NCBI GenBank assembly: GCA_028571685.1
Contig: CM053148.1
Span: forward strand, 86,698,001 to 86,762,000
Length of the DNA stretch: 64,000 nt
Direction of reading: 5' to 3'
Origin: Heterohyrax brucei
Lineage: Eukaryota; Chordata; Mammalia; Hyracoidea; Procaviidae
In this document: one piece after another, positions 1 through 11,118 of the stretch
Layout: every line of letters begins with the position of its first letter
How positions within the stretch are numbered: position 1 is the first letter of the stretch
Program-made: the position numbers and the translations under genes
Notes under the pieces: model-generated
What the model was told of the DNA's origin: nothing
Database searches by the model: none
Seen by the model: the letters and a program-made list of their open reading frames with translations, nothing else

Positions 1-395
1 GGGGCAGTCTCTGTGAGTTGCAAATCGGGGCTCTATGACGCTAATGAGGGAGGGTGCTCAGTGGTTGTGTTCATGAGGCCGAACTCAATCTGTAGCATTG
101 CATTGTGCCTGGAATGTAAAGGAAGGGGAAGAAAGCAGAAAGTGGGGGACTTCATACCACCAAGAAAGCAGTACCAGGAGCAGAGTGCGTGTCTTTTTGG
201 CCCGTGGTCACCGCACCTCAGAAGGCCCCAGGTCAGGGTAAGATTCACAATGAGGACCTTCCTCCAAAGCCAGCGGGGGATACCTTCCCCTGGGACTGAT
301 GCCCTGAAATTGGATTCTCAGTCTACTTTACTGGGAGGAAATCAATTTCTCTTTGTTCAAGCCATCTACTTGCAATATAGTTGACTAAGACACTA
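1..395 (+). mobile_element. MaLR (ERVL-MaLR) LTR, 3' part, cut by window edge
   Basis: Sense-strand MaLR-type LTR. The landmarks are the purine-rich GGAAGGGGAAGAAAGCAG block near 120, the CCTTCCTCC...GGGGATACCTTCCCC block (258-292), a degraded polyadenylation stretch (GGAAATCAATTTCTCTTTG, 336-354) and the terminal GCCATCTACTTG...GACTAAGACAC (361-395). The same order is seen in reverse at 24925-25415 and 33808-34286. The 5' part lies outside the window. The 123-codon open frame over it is not a gene. Confidence 0.75.
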
Positions 396-1319
396 AAGCT
401 TCTCTAGAACCTTCAAGAAAGCAGTGATTTTCTGGACATCCACCTGGACCTGCTGCACGTCGTGGGGGGGAGAGGAAGCCACAAACAGTGCAAAGTTTTC
501 CTTATCTGACTGTCACACCAAGAGCTCAACAACCTTCTGTGATAGACCTGTTATGAGCCCTGGACAACCGTATTTACCCTTGAGGCAGATCCCATCGCTT
601 GTGCTGTGGAAGGATGGGGTGATGACAGAGACGTAATTGTGTGCACAGAAACTTGAGCTCTCTTGGGGGAGACAGAGCGTCACCAAACAGAACTTGAGAC
701 CTTGTCAGTCAATTATCTTTATAGTGATTATTTTGAGAAATAGATTTGTAGAAGAGTCATAAATGTTAATGTATGTACCCTTAAGACAAGATGCACAATT
801 TAGTTTTGATCAACTTCGGAAGAATTGTTTAGTTGATCACTGCTATTTAGCTGTTTCTGGGCTCAGTAGTATACGTAGCACTGGTGACACAGTCTCCTCT
901 CTGAATAATTGTGTCCCTCACATTACAAGTATACACATTGGGATCAGTGGGCCACATTGAATGGATAACTCTTTCCTTGACACAATGTTTGGAGTTTATC
1001 ATTGGAGTGTTTTCCATTAGGGTGAAATATTTTACTGTTTCTGTTGTCACAGAACACATTCTGGTGTGAATGTTATTTCATAACGTGAGTTAGTGGTTTC
1101 ATGTCTGCTGGACTAGTTTTCAAACCACATTGTCTTTGTTGGGAGGTCTTGTTAGTTTATAAGCTCACGGGTGCTTCAGTGGTGAGAAATGATGTGTAGC
1201 TGATGCCTTTCCAGCTCATACTCTTCCACCTAGTTGAAGGGAACTTCACTGGGGTGACTGTCACGGAGCAGGCATACTGGGACTTTTGGCTCCTGAACCA
1301 AATACATCCAGTCTTGTTT
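396..1319. other. Single-copy or unrecognised DNA
   Basis: No repeat family, exon or RNA gene recognised. Short open frames here (424-636, 763-960, 847-1059 reverse) have no recognisable motif and no splice context. Confidence 0.5.
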
Positions 1320-1874
1320 TACAAGGCCTGACAATTAACTCAGTGAACTTAATTGTTCTAGGTGCTACATTGCTGAATATTACTATGGTCACCTTTGCAG
1401 TACCCCCTTGGGAAGCTATGCACTGATGCCAGTGCCTAGCCCACCCTTCAAAGCAATTTTGGAACTCTTTCTGGAATGGCTACTGTGCACAGTGGCAGAT
1501 TAACCTACTTAATTGTATAACTGTATGCGAGGGAGTTTTTAGCCAGTAAACAAATAACTGTGTTGGAACACCCTCTCTATTCAGATGATCTGGCTCCCAA
1601 TGACTCTTTTCTTTACCTGAAGATAAAAAAAAAAATTGAAAGGAAGATATTTTGATGACTTTCAGGACATCAAGGGCAATACAACGACAGCTCTGATGGG
1701 CATTGCAGAAAAAAAAGTAACAAAACTGCTTCAAAGAGTGGAGTAGGCACTGGTGCCAGTGAGTAATTTCTCAAGGGGAGTACTTCGAAGGGGACTGTAG
1801 TGATATTCAGCAATGAGATACGGAGCCCTTTTTTTCTAGGATGAGTTTGCAAACTTCACTGGCAGTCCTCATAC
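1320..1874 (+). mobile_element. Mariner-derived element with long inverted arms, copy 1
   Basis: Non-autonomous relative of a Tc1/mariner transposon, 555 bp. The left end (TACAAGGCCTGACAATTAA, 1320-1338) is the inverted complement of the right end (GGCAGTCCTCATAC, 1861-1874). The inverted similarity continues about 170 bp inward: left arm 1320 to about 1489, right arm about 1695-1874. Both arms contain the DNA for the last ~36 codons of the transposase, antisense in the left arm and sense in the right. The centre is sense: codons at 1578-1604 read YSDDLAPND, the region of the third catalytic Asp in mariner transposases. Poly(A) runs and stops have destroyed the frame. Same architecture as 35995-36534 and 46253-46821. 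Confidence 0.8.
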
Positions 1875-1885
1875 AAAAGAAAGAG

Positions 1886-1998
1886 CTTGGGCTTTGCAGT
1901 GAAGTTTTTCTTCTTTATCTGCAACTGACTCCCTGTCTGACATTGACATGATGACTTCATTTTCAGAACCTCCTTTTTGTTCTCCAGAAAGTGGGACT
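1886..1998 (+). mobile_element. MIR-like fragment
   Basis: Old, degraded match to the MIR core and 3' side: a TGAC...CATGATGACTTCATTTTCAGAACCTC stretch followed by a CAGAAAGTGGGACT ending. Ancient tRNA-derived SINE, dead. Could be chance similarity. Confidence 0.4.
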
Positions 1999-2279
1999 AA
2001 ATTCTGCTTTCTTGGTTTTTGAAAGTATCACCATGAGGTGTGTATGTAGGACATTTTCATAGTGTCCAACACATACAGATGCTCAGTGGGGGTTCCTTAT
2101 GTTTCCCATAATGTGATGATACATTGAAACAGCTGCAGCAGACTACTTTCACTTTGATGATACTCTGGAAACAGGAAATATCTGTAGCATTTTATTATTA
2201 TTAGATTAGGAAGAGAGATTGCTTAGTATTGACTTGATCACTCTGTTGACTTGTTCTTCAATTTTTATGTGATTTGCTT

Positions 2280-2435
2280 AGCAGGATTTATTTTATTTTA
2301 TTTTTTATTTTTATTATGACTGAGTGAAAATGTACATTCCCGTATAAATTTACATACTCACCTATATGCAGCTTCCACTGCTCTCCCTGCACCTTATGGT
2401 TCTATGCGTCTATAGGATATCATCCAGCAGGATTT
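2280..2435 (-). mobile_element. Very short L1 3'UTR insertion with 5' inversion
   Basis: Flanked by a 10-bp target-site duplication AGCAGGATTT (2280-2289 and 2426-2435). The interval 2290-2390 is antisense L1 3'UTR, starting with the T-rich complement of the poly(A) tail and matching 30012-30110. The rest, about 2391-2425, is the next part of the same 3'UTR but in the opposite orientation (compare 30215-30250). This is the signature of twin priming. Total insert about 136 bp, no coding sequence. Confidence 0.8.
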
Positions 2436-3969
2436 TGTTCTTAAGCACATTTCATTCGGATTTAACAGTGAAGCTGCTTTAGTGCTGCTAACATTCATTC
2501 AGAGAATAAAGTTATTTCTTTGTTTTTCAACTAATGGCAAAAAGGAAGCATCTGGGTATATATTTTAAAATAGTTTTCTGGCAATTAGAAAAGGCAGGCT
2601 TATGTAGATATGTCTGTATAAGCTCTAAAAAACGTATGCCATGAGAATTTCCTTTCAAAATGGCATGCATAATTAGTTATTTTAGAAAGTTTTTTTGACT
2701 AGTTTTCTTTCCTGTATCACTAGCTTGGTTGGCATGTAATGAAAATGCCTTTTGAAAAGTTTTAACATTTAGCAATTTGAGATTGCAGAACTCTAAGAAT
2801 CACTGATTGAACATTTTCATTGAAGATTCCATAGGGGAATCCTGAGCGAAAGGGGGAAAATGAGGAACAGAATTTAAATTCTCATGGTTTCTAGACTTAC
2901 AGCCATGGGTGAACAGAGTGAGGAAATTCATTTAACTATTGCCCTGAGGTAATCCTTGAACCTTAAACAAAGTATGTTCCCTGAAGTCTTCTTAAAGCCA
3001 AACAGCCTTTTGGCTTAACTATTAAAACAAAATCTGGCTTCAGTCTTGGGTTCTTTGAAGAACTGTCTATACAGGATCACAGTGACAACAACTTTGAAGA
3101 CTGGATAGGAACCTCAGGAACCAGGGAGTTTATGTCAATGGGGGAAGAAGAACTCAGAAAAGGAGGGTGACGATGGTTCCACAATGGAAAGATGGTCCTC
3201 AGTGTCACTAACTGGTACATGTAATCAGTATCCCCAAACGGTGCACAGAGAAACTGTTGAATCAATGTTTGTTTTGCTGTGTATATCCTCAACAACAACT
3301 ATCAAATACATAAAATTTAAAGAAAAAAATTGATTATTGTTTAGGGTGCAATAAGGAAAACAAATGTTTACTGTGTTTCAGAAAACCCACTAAGATGTTC
3401 ACTCTTTCCTTTCTTCTCTCCAGGCTCAGACTCCCTTAAAACAAAACTGCCTTTTAGTTGTGGTTGTGTTTTTCTTTTTCTAGCTTTCCTGGGTAATCAT
3501 TAAAGTTTCTCTGACAAGGCTGGGTAGTTTGCAGTGAGCACATTAAATTCAGAGTGAGTAGTTATATACTTTTGAGGATGCTGTAAACACAGGCTGACTT
3601 TGACTTTCTGTTCTGTTTTTCCTATTCTGTACAATACTTGGAAATTAATCACCGTTTTCCTTTCCCTATCACGTATCTAATCCCAATTTATGCTCAGCTA
3701 AAATATTTAAGAATGTGCCTGAGTTAAGAATTTTTAAGGTAGCTCAAGTTTAGAAAGAAGATGACATTAGTTGAATATAGCAGCGTGAACGGGATTGCCA
3801 GGGACAGTTCACAGGACATAGGAGCGACCACATACATTATTTTATATAATGCTTTCAACGTCACCATCAGTATTAGCTGATTATCACCACAGCACTGATT
3901 AAAAAAAGAGGAAAAAATGTGCTATGCGATTAAAACCAAGAAGCCCCTTTTGCTATCGGGTCAGTTCTG
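2436..3969. other. Single-copy DNA, about 1.5 kb
   Basis: No recognisable repeat, exon or RNA. A+T-rich, with several T runs. The reverse open frame at 3077-3298 has no domain or motif that I recognise. Confidence 0.5.
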
Positions 3970-4098
3970 AACCAAAGCCACCACATAAGACAGAGTAGGA
4001 CTGCCATATAGAGTTTCCAAGGAGCACCTGGTGGATTTGAACTGCTGACCCTATAGTTAACGGCCAGGCACTTAGCCACTAGGTCACTAGGGTTCAGG
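3970..4098 (-). mobile_element. AfroSINE, degraded
   Basis: Antisense AfroSINE. The body is GAGTTTCCAAGGAGCACCTGG (4012-4032 region), then the antisense box B GATTTGAACTGCTGACC (4035-4051) and the head TTAGCCACTAGGTCACTAGGGTT (about 4072-4094). The 3' tail is heavily changed. Confidence 0.8.
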
Positions 4099-4299
4099 CC
4101 CTGTGTATTTCTGTAGCTGAACCCGTTTACGGCCGTAAAAATCTCTGTCCAGCACAGGAAATCCCGCCTGTGGGCAGTGGTGGATAGATTCTAGGACGTT
4201 GCAGGAAAACGTGCTCAAAAGCCTATGAAGTAGTGGAAAGGAACTGTGTTCCCAGAAAATATCCACTAGGGCTTGTCTATGCGCCTATCCTTGGTTATG

Positions 4300-4478
4300 T
4301 TTTTTTTTTTTTTTTTTTCTCCCCTGAGGTTAATGCAAAGAGATCTCGCACTATGGGTTTGTTCACTGTAGGATGGAGAACTACCTCGGAGAGTTTTCAA
4401 AGTGCAGCTGGTGGATTTGAACCCCCAACCTCTTGATTAGTAGCCGAACTCTTCACTACTCGGCCACCACGGTTCCTT
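4300..4478 (-). mobile_element. AfroSINE-type SINE, divergent subfamily
   Basis: Starts after a 20-base T run (4300-4319). The antisense box B is GATTTGAACCCCCAACC and the head ends CTACTCGGCCACCACGGTTCC. The body (ACTATGGGTTTGTTCACTGTAGG...) differs from the other copies, suggesting a separate subfamily or a hybrid. Confidence 0.65.
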
Positions 4479-4569
4479 GTTCTTTAGGGGCCTGCACAGT
4501 CTACTTATGACTCGCAATTAGCACTACAGAGCAATTATATTCTAAGTTCTTGCAATTTACCAAGAGATC

Positions 4570-4735
4570 TGTGGGCCAACAGCAGCACCGCCAGCGCCTG
4601 GGAACTGGTGAGAAACACAGAATCTCAAACCGTATCCCCAGGCTCGCCTGATTAGAAACTGCATTTTCAAAAAGACCCACAGGTAATTCTAGCTCACTTC
4701 TTCAACTCCAGTCTCAAAGTGAGAGGGAATAAGCT
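4570..4735 (+). mobile_element. MER5A-like hAT (Charlie) MITE
   Basis: Matches the order of MER5A: GCCTGGGAACTGGTGAGAAACACAGAATCTC, CCCAGGC, GATTAGAAACTGCATTTTC, then CAGGTAATTCTAGC and CAGTCTCAAAGTG. Ancient eutherian DNA transposon without coding capacity. Confidence 0.65.
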
Positions 4736-4749
4736 CACAGTCAGGCAAA

Positions 4750-5595
4750 CCAGTCCATTGTGGAACAGTTTATATTTTATTTTTACAAAGGAATTCAGTT
4801 GATGGACGTTTAGCATCTTGGCTGACTCTGGCGCCCCCACGTGGTCCTATGTGAAATAGCCAGGGCGCTCAATCCCAGATACAGGGAGATTTCCTTCCTC
4901 TGCAAAGACGGCCCTTGGCTTTTGGCAAAGATGGACAGGGATCAACAGCTAGGAGTGGCGGACAGGTTTTAACCTGTTCATTTTCTTTCAGGGTGTTGAA
5001 ATAAAATGCATTTCTGCCTGCCTATTTAAGTGGGGAAATCTAGTTTTAACTTAGTGTATTCTTCCCAAAAAAGACACACTGAGAAAAATTCTCCGAAAAA
5101 TACTGTTGATTGGCGAGTGTACTAAAACGTGAGTTGAACAAAAACATTTTCAGGGCTGTTACTTCCAGTCCATGTCAGAGCCTGTTGTCCCACCTATTAT
5201 AACACTAGCAAAATACATCGAAATAAGGAAAACCACAGTGATTTATCATAAATTAATAAAAATGAGGAATTATCACTATTATAGATTTATATCTATCATC
5301 GTTAACAAGGAATCATCTTCTAAGGGTGTATGTGTGCATATACCTTCTAAGGGTATACATGTAGCTTTATAAAATATCTTTGTCCCAATTTTGACACACG
5401 TTAAAACCAGTCTAACAATAAACTGAACCACGTCTTTGAGTAACTAGATTTTAAAGTGTTGAAGAAAACAAAATTACTTTGCTTCCACTAAAATATTGTT
5501 GAGTCTATACATTTTTTCTTATGTAATAAAATTATGAAAATATTTGAAACCATTTTAGTAAGAGGGAAAATTTTCATGGTGTTTTCAATTGCTTC
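4750..5595. other. Single-copy DNA
   Basis: No repeat recognised apart from the short duplicated TTCTAAGGGT pentad-like stretch at 5318-5360. It holds the CTCF-like motif at 4830-4846. The 66-codon frame at 5172-5372 lacks any recognisable feature. Confidence 0.45.
4830..4846 (-). promoter_or_regulatory. Possible CTCF site, reverse orientation
   Basis: The sequence GGCGCCCCCACGTGGTC fits the reverse complement of the CTCF core (GCGCC-CC--GTGG) except at two central positions. It also contains the E-box CACGTG and keeps two CpGs in a CpG-poor, repeat-free stretch. Motif only. Confidence 0.35.
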
Positions 5596-5599
5596 CTTT

Positions 5600-5968
5600 G
5601 CAGGTGAAAGCTGAGTAATGACTAAGAAGGACTGGAGAAGAATTCATGCCTTTAAATTGTGGTGTTGGTGAACAATATTGCATATACCATGGGCTGCCAG
5701 AAGAATGAAGAAATTTGTCATGGAAGAAGCACAACCAAAATGCTCCTTAGAAGCATAGGTGGCAAGATTACATCTCACATGCTTTGGAGTTGTTATCAGA
5801 AAGCACCAGGCCCTGAAGAAGGACATCAGTGACTACATCAATGGACTCAAGCAAAACAAGGATGTTGTAAGGACGATACAGGACCAGGCAGTGTTTCCTT
5901 CTGTTGTACAGGTGGTCACTGTGATTTGGAACTGACTTGACAGCACCTAATAACAGCAATAACAACCC
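5600..5968 (+). mobile_element. RTE (BovB-like) LINE, 3' end
   Basis: 5'-truncated RTE. It begins in the C-terminal coding region (ATGCCTTTAAATTGTGGTGTTGG at 5647, ACCATGGGCTGCCAGAAGAA near 5688) and runs to the tail GGAACTGACTTGACAGCACC (5928-5947) with a CAATAACAAC simple end. There is an internal deletion near 5828 compared with the copy at 16150-17220. Confidence 0.75.
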
Positions 5969-5989
5969 TGAAAAGAAGTTATAAATGAG

Positions 5990-7765
5990 GTATTCATTAT
6001 GAGACAAATTAGTTTTTTAATGTGATCAGGTGATAGTATACAATCCTAGTTAATTTTTCATGCCTGTCTCTCCACAACTGTACTTGTTCTCCTCACCCTG
6101 TGACACCACGCTTCTCTTTTTCACTCTGTATTTCCAGTATACTCTCAGTGAACACCTGTCCCCTCCTCTCCACCCTCTCCTCTCCCCTCTAGAAAGAAAG
6201 CAGTAGGACAGCCTACTGTAAATGTATAAAACCATTAAGTACACACACCACATGCTCATTCTGTGTCTCTGAATCCAGTCCATTCTTTGGCTGAAGTCCT
6301 GAACTCAGTGCTGGTTATGGGTCTGGGCCAGCAGCAAGTCTGGGGGCCACATCCCCAGAGGAACCTCCAGGTTGTTGGACCCTCTATTCTGGGCCTTTTG
6401 TAGAGTTCTTGATCTGCACACCTCTTTTTCTTGTGCTGTGTCAATGACTCTATGTTGTGTCCTCTGTCAAGGGTGTCTTTGGTGATGGCTGGGCACCATC
6501 TAGTTCCTGGTCTCATGCTGATATAGTCTCCCAATCTTATGGGTCCTTCTGTCTCCTGGGTTCATTTTGCCTCATGTCTTTGATGTTCTCAGTTGTCGTC
6601 TGTTTTGGGTGGGTTGGGACAAACTGATGTTCCTCAGATGGCAGCTTGCTGGGTTTTAAGATCCCAGACACCACTCACCAATAGGGAGTGCTGAACACTG
6701 TCTTAGTTTAACAGTTTACTTTAGCTTAATAGTTTACTTAGAAAGGACAAATTGGCTAGTTATGCCAATTGACCTTGAGGTCCCGGGAAAACATGGCCTC
6801 CAGACTACTGTCCTCATACTCTATGCTCTAAAATGCTTGGTTGAACTTAGAAAAACTTTTAATAGTTATGCTGACCTGTTTTCTAATGATTACTGTTACA
6901 CCCTTCACCTAACTGAATTCCTATTGATTAGCTAATCTATGAACAACCTGTCTCTCCTCCCCACCCTTGTAGCCATAACAGAGTCAAGTCCTTTTTTAAG
7001 TCCTTAGAATAGTGGACTCGCACAATACTTGTCCTGTTGCAGCTGACTCATTTCACTCAGCATAATGTTTTTTAGTTGATACCAAGTTATGAGATGCTTC
7101 CTAAAAGCATCATTGTTCTTTATCATTGCACAATGCTCTATTGAGTGTATGTACCATAGTTTGTTTATCCATTCATCTTTTTATGAACATCTAGGTTGAT
7201 TCTATCTTTTCTGCTATGATGGACTGTGCTGCAATAAACATTCATGTGCATGTATCTGCACATGTGACAGCCCTTATTTCTGTAGGATGTATTCCAAGCA
7301 GTGGTATTGCTGAATCATAAAACCAAAATCAAACCCACTGCTGTTGAGTCAGGTCCAACTCACAGTGACCCTAGAGTTCAGAGTAGAACTGCCCCACGAG
7401 TTTCCAAGGAGTACTTGGCAGATGAAAATGGCTGACCTTTTGGTTAGCTGGAGTAGCACTTAATCCACTATGCCACCAGGGGTTCTGTTGGATCATATGG
7501 TATTTCTATCTCCAGCTTTTTAAGAAAGTGCCAAATTGCTTTCCAAAGAGATTGTACTATTTTGAATTCCCACCCGGAGTGTAGGAGAGTTCCAGTCTCT
7601 TCATAGCCTCTCCAGCATTTGTTGTTTTGTGTGTGTGTGTGTGTTTTGTATTATTACCAGCCTCACTGGGGTGAAATGGTATCTCACTGTAGTTTTGATT
7701 TGAATTTCTATAATAGCTAATGATCATGAGCATTTCCTCACATGATGATACAAATTACTGCTGAA
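5990..7765 (-). mobile_element. L1 LINE, 5'-truncated, antisense
   Basis: Antisense L1 with full 3'UTR (about 6050-6800; landmarks GATCCCAGACACCACTCACC near 6660 and CAATTGACCT near 6767) and the ORF2 C-terminal region (about 7020-7765). The ORF2 relic is broken by stops and by an AfroSINE (7317-7488). A short (TG) tract at 7628-7645 interrupts it again. More diverged than the L1 at 30012-31460. Confidence 0.85.
7317..7488 (-). mobile_element. AfroSINE inserted in L1 ORF2
   Basis: Complete antisense AfroSINE: tail AAACCCACTGCTGTTGAGTC, body GAGTTTCCAAGGAGTACTTGG, head CCACTATGCCACCAGGGGTT. Diverged flanking duplicates TGAATCATA (7310-7318) and TTGGATCATA (7488-7497) mark the target site, so it postdates the L1. 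Confidence 0.9.
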
Positions 7766-7929
7766 GATACTTTTTAATTAGAAAACAATTTAGATATTTA
7801 ATGAATGGAATATAAAATTCCATTTGTTCTTAGAATTAAAAGCAAAAACAAAAACAAAAAAGATTGAACTGGAAAAAAAAATCATATTCTAAAAACACCT
7901 TAGATATATAATATATACAGCACCACAGC

Positions 7930-8118
7930 AAGGAGTCCCCTTGTGGTACCAATGAGTAAGAGTTAGCAGTTTGAACCCACTGAGAGACAGCACAGAAGAC
8001 AGGCCTGGCAATGTCCTTCTGAAAGGTCAAAGCTTTCAAAAGACAATGGAGCAGTTCTACAAGGGGCCACCATGAGTTGAAACTGACTCAATGTCAGTTA
8101 CTAATGAACACAACTCTA
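7930..8118 (+). mobile_element. AfroSINE, longer variant
   Basis: Sense copy with head GGAGTCCCCTTGTGGTACCAATG, box B GTTTGAACCCACTG and the extra GACAGGCCTGGCAATGTCC...AAAGGTCAAAGC module found in the longer AfroSINE form, then GGAGCAGTTCTAC and the tail TGAGTTGAAACTGACTCAATG. Confidence 0.8.
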
Positions 8119-8977
8119 CCAAATTTACAATGCCGTTGCTCTTTTCTTTCATTTTAAGTCTGTCACAGAAACACTGAAAACAGTCATGGTGAATCTGGTC
8201 AATACTTCTCAACATTTCTCTAAAAACAGAAATCTGACTACGAAGAGATTATTGTTTACTTATTCTCGTGCCTTCAAGAAAGGGATGTGCATTGAGTCTT
8301 ATAAAAAAACAACCTGTTTTCTTCCATTTTCCATGAGTCTCTGAATTGTGTTAGTTCACGTTCATGCTGTGTGTTGGTGACAGGCCTCAAGGTCACAGAA
8401 GAGTACACTGAGATTTGTCACCATTTGAGTTCTGAATCTGATGGTTTATTTTGATGAGAAAGCAAACTGTTACAATTATCTTTACACTTTGATTACTTAG
8501 GATCATAAATAGTCTTGCTTCTTTTTGCTGTGTGTATTTTCTCAATAATTAAATTGGCTAGGATGGTAGTATGAACATGAGTATTTTTGGTGTGTAATAA
8601 ATATTTCACACACATTTCTTTTTTTTCCCTGTAACTTGTTGAATGCAAAAAACTCTGCTCCCTGTTTTCCTAGATACAGCATGGGACTGCATTCTCTGGC
8701 CTCCTGGCAGTCAGCGTGGTCACCTGATGGCTCTTACTGGAATGAGAGGGAAGGGGACTGTACAGTGCTTTCAGGCTGGACCTTTCACCAGCGGGTGTAC
8801 CTCATCCATGGTCTTCTTTCCCTTATGCTGTTTAGCCTTTGCTCTGACAGACAGTCACTGTGATGTGGACAATGACGTGTGGCCCCAGGAAGATGATAGG
8901 GTCTGGGAAGGAAGTAACCTGGAGCTCTGGGTTCCTGTATGGACAAGAGCTTCCAGTCAGCCAGGAGCGCATGCCTG
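8119..8977. other. Unclassified DNA, possibly part old repeat
   Basis: The part 8640-8970 is richer in G+C and reads through on the plus strand in two frames (75 and 111 codons from 8636 and 8643), but neither frame shows a domain. I suspect an ancient interspersed repeat and cannot name it. The part 8119-8640 is A+T-rich single-copy DNA. Confidence 0.35.
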
Positions 8978-9112
8978 AACTACCACTCATAGTGACCCTA
9001 CAGGACAGAGTAGAACTGCCCGAGTAGGGTTTCCAAGGAGAGGCTGGTGGATTTAAATTGCCGAACTCTGGGTTACCAGCCAGAGCTCTTAACCACTGCA
9101 CCACCAGGGGAG
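8978..9112 (-). mobile_element. AfroSINE
   Basis: Antisense: CTCATAGTGACCCTACAGGAC, GGGTTTCCAAGGAGAGGCTGG, box B TTTAAATTGCCGAAC, head TTAACCACTGCACCACCAGG. Lacks the last bases of the tail. Confidence 0.88.
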
Positions 9113-9321
9113 CAAGAAGTACAGACTTCCTGAGGTTCATTGGAAGCTTTGATGGTTCATTGATAGAATTCTTTTCTTCCACGCAGGTGACTGGCATTTG
9201 ATTCTCTCCTAGCATACCTCATACCCAGCCACCACCCTCTTTCAGTGGGAGCTTGCCTGTTGCTGTGATGCTGTACAAGATAAAGTAGGAAGAAAAGGAT
9301 GATGACCTACTTCTGAACATT

Positions 9322-9560
9322 GTTATTAGGTGCCGTCAAATTGGTTCCAGCTGCCCCATGTGGTTTCCAGGGAGCAGCTGGTGGATTTGAACTGCTGAGT
9401 ATTCTTCATTAGCAGTTGAGCTCTTCATTACCACATCATGAAGGCTCCAGGGCTTCTGAAAATCAGCCAGTGAAAACCCTACAGGTCGCAACTGTCCAGT
9501 CCACAACCCATCATAGAAATGGCACAGAACACAGCAGTTTTTCATCCTTCTGTAAGCTGA
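9322..9560. mobile_element. Two AfroSINE-family pieces in opposite orientation
   Basis: 9322-9452 is an antisense AfroSINE with an internal deletion (TAGGTGCCGTCAAATTGG then directly TGGTTTCCAGGGAGCAGC). 9453-9560 is the sense middle of the long AfroSINE form (GAAAATCAGCCAGTGAAAACC...GATGGCGCAG-like), comparable with 33310-33345. The head-to-head layout could be a foldback or two insertions. Confidence 0.65.
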
Positions 9561-10749
9561 AAGCCTCACTGATGGCAGTTGACCTCAGGGGTCTATTTGT
9601 TATAGCAACTTATGTTAACAGTGTGTTTTAATCTGGTATGCTTCATGTAGTATGATGAATGCAGCATGATTCAATTTGAATTATTTTAAGTGAGTTCTTC
9701 CAAATCTCACATCTATCCTGTGTCTCCATGGACCTTACTTTGATTCCCTCCCACTGCCACCTCTGTTCTTGGGCTGCGATTTGTAGTGCACGCACTGGTA
9801 GGCAAAATGATATTGAAATCTTATTTCCTGTCATGTTTGGTAGTAATGCCTTTTTCCTGTTCCTGCCTGCTTTCTTATGACATTGTGCTAGGCTTGCTAA
9901 ACTTACTGATTCATACAGTAGGATTAGCTAGGAAACATATTTTAAATCTAAAAGCTGAGAGTTGCTGACTGTGGCAAACAGTGTGAGAAAAACACGGAGG
10001 TGTGCAAAATGTGTCAATTTACTACACCCTGGCAATGTGCAGGCTTTTGTTAAAAACTCAGAAATGACACCACACAGATTATGTTCCTGGAAAGTCACCT
10101 TCCTCCGTCCTCCATACTGTACATTTGGTCCCTCTGCCTGAAGAAATGATAGGTTGCACATTAGCCATTTTTAGGGAAGTGTCGTGCACTTGACCAAAAT
10201 TTGTAACTCTTTTACACCCCACTTTGCAGTCCTACCGTGGTTATCCTGTTATTGTGGGGTGTCCTTGTGAGGCACTGTAGCTAGAAGCGACAGGCAAGTG
10301 GTTCCTTTCTGGATGTCTGCTGCACTGTCCATCTTCTCATGTCTCAGCTTATAATCGAGAGCTTGTTTCCAAGAGTCAGAGACTTTTACCTCCTAAATCA
10401 TAGAGCCACTAAGGGGGAAATTACTGAGACACCAACTGACACTAATTTCTGCTTTTACATGGACCAAAGTCTATGGAACAAAGTCATTTCCACTAGCTCC
10501 TTTGCTGAATCATTTCCACACTTAAAAATCATCTTTACACAAGTTGAGGGTGAGAAAGAGAAAAATTAGTCTCAAATTAGACATTTCAAAGCATAGGAAA
10601 GTGAGGGATAGAAGTCACTTACATATAGTAGGAAGACATTCAATATTAAAAACCTCTTACATTCTGTTACTTGCCACCGTTTAAACAAACCCTCCACATC
10701 CTTGAGTAATTTGAAGCTTAGAGAAATTCTGTGGTTGGCCTCAAATACC
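9561..10749. other. Single-copy DNA, about 1.2 kb
   Basis: No repeat recognised. A 76-codon plus-strand frame (10339-10569) sits just after a pyrimidine-rich stretch ending CTCAG, but it has no convincing donor or known motif, so I do not call an exon. Confidence 0.45.
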
Positions 10750-10938
10750 CAAAGTCAGCCAGTTGCTGTTGAGTCAATTAGGAATCCACACTTGTGAGGT
10801 CAGAACTTCTCTGCCTAGGACTTTCCAGAAGTAGAATACCAGATCTTTCTTCTTGGGTGCCTTGGGGTAACCTCAAACCTTCAACCTCTCGTTGGCGGTT
10901 AGTAGTGAGCATGTTAACTGCTTGCATGACCCAGGGAT
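10750..10938 (-). mobile_element. AfroSINE, older variant
   Basis: Antisense, with tail GTTGCTGTTGAGTCAATTAGG, the CAGATCTTTCTTCTTGGGTGCC module of older copies, and head CATGTTAACTGCTTGCATGACCCAGGGA. Similar in type to 20015-20160 and 40943-41137. Confidence 0.75.
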
Positions 10939-10955
10939 CTGTAGCTTGCTTGCAA

Positions 10956-11117
10956 AGCCAAGGCCACTGCCATCGAGATGATTCCGACTCATAGTGACCA
11001 GATAGTTCAGTGTAGACCTGCCCTGTACGGTTTTCCATAAGCCCCTGGTGAATCTGAACTGCCGGCCTTTTGTTTAGCATACATATCATTTAACTGTGAT
11101 GTCACCAGGGTTTCCAT
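10956..11117 (-). mobile_element. AfroSINE
   Basis: Antisense: CACTGCCATCGAGATGATTCC, CTGTACGGTTTTCCATAAGCC, box B GAATCTGAACTGCC, head TTTAACTGTGATGTCACCAGGGTTTCC. Lies in the same orientation 18 bp after the previous copy. Confidence 0.85.
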
Positions 11118-11118
11118 A

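Noticed and set aside
13..384. 123-codon frame at the window start
   Set aside because: Lies entirely in a MaLR LTR.
8643..8978. 111-codon plus-strand frame in G+C-richer DNA
   Set aside because: No domain, no splice sites, runs to the edge of an AfroSINE; probably an old repeat.
10339..10569. 76-codon frame after a pyrimidine-rich CTCAG
   Set aside because: No good donor and no recognisable protein; acceptor-like words of this strength are frequent in 64 kb.
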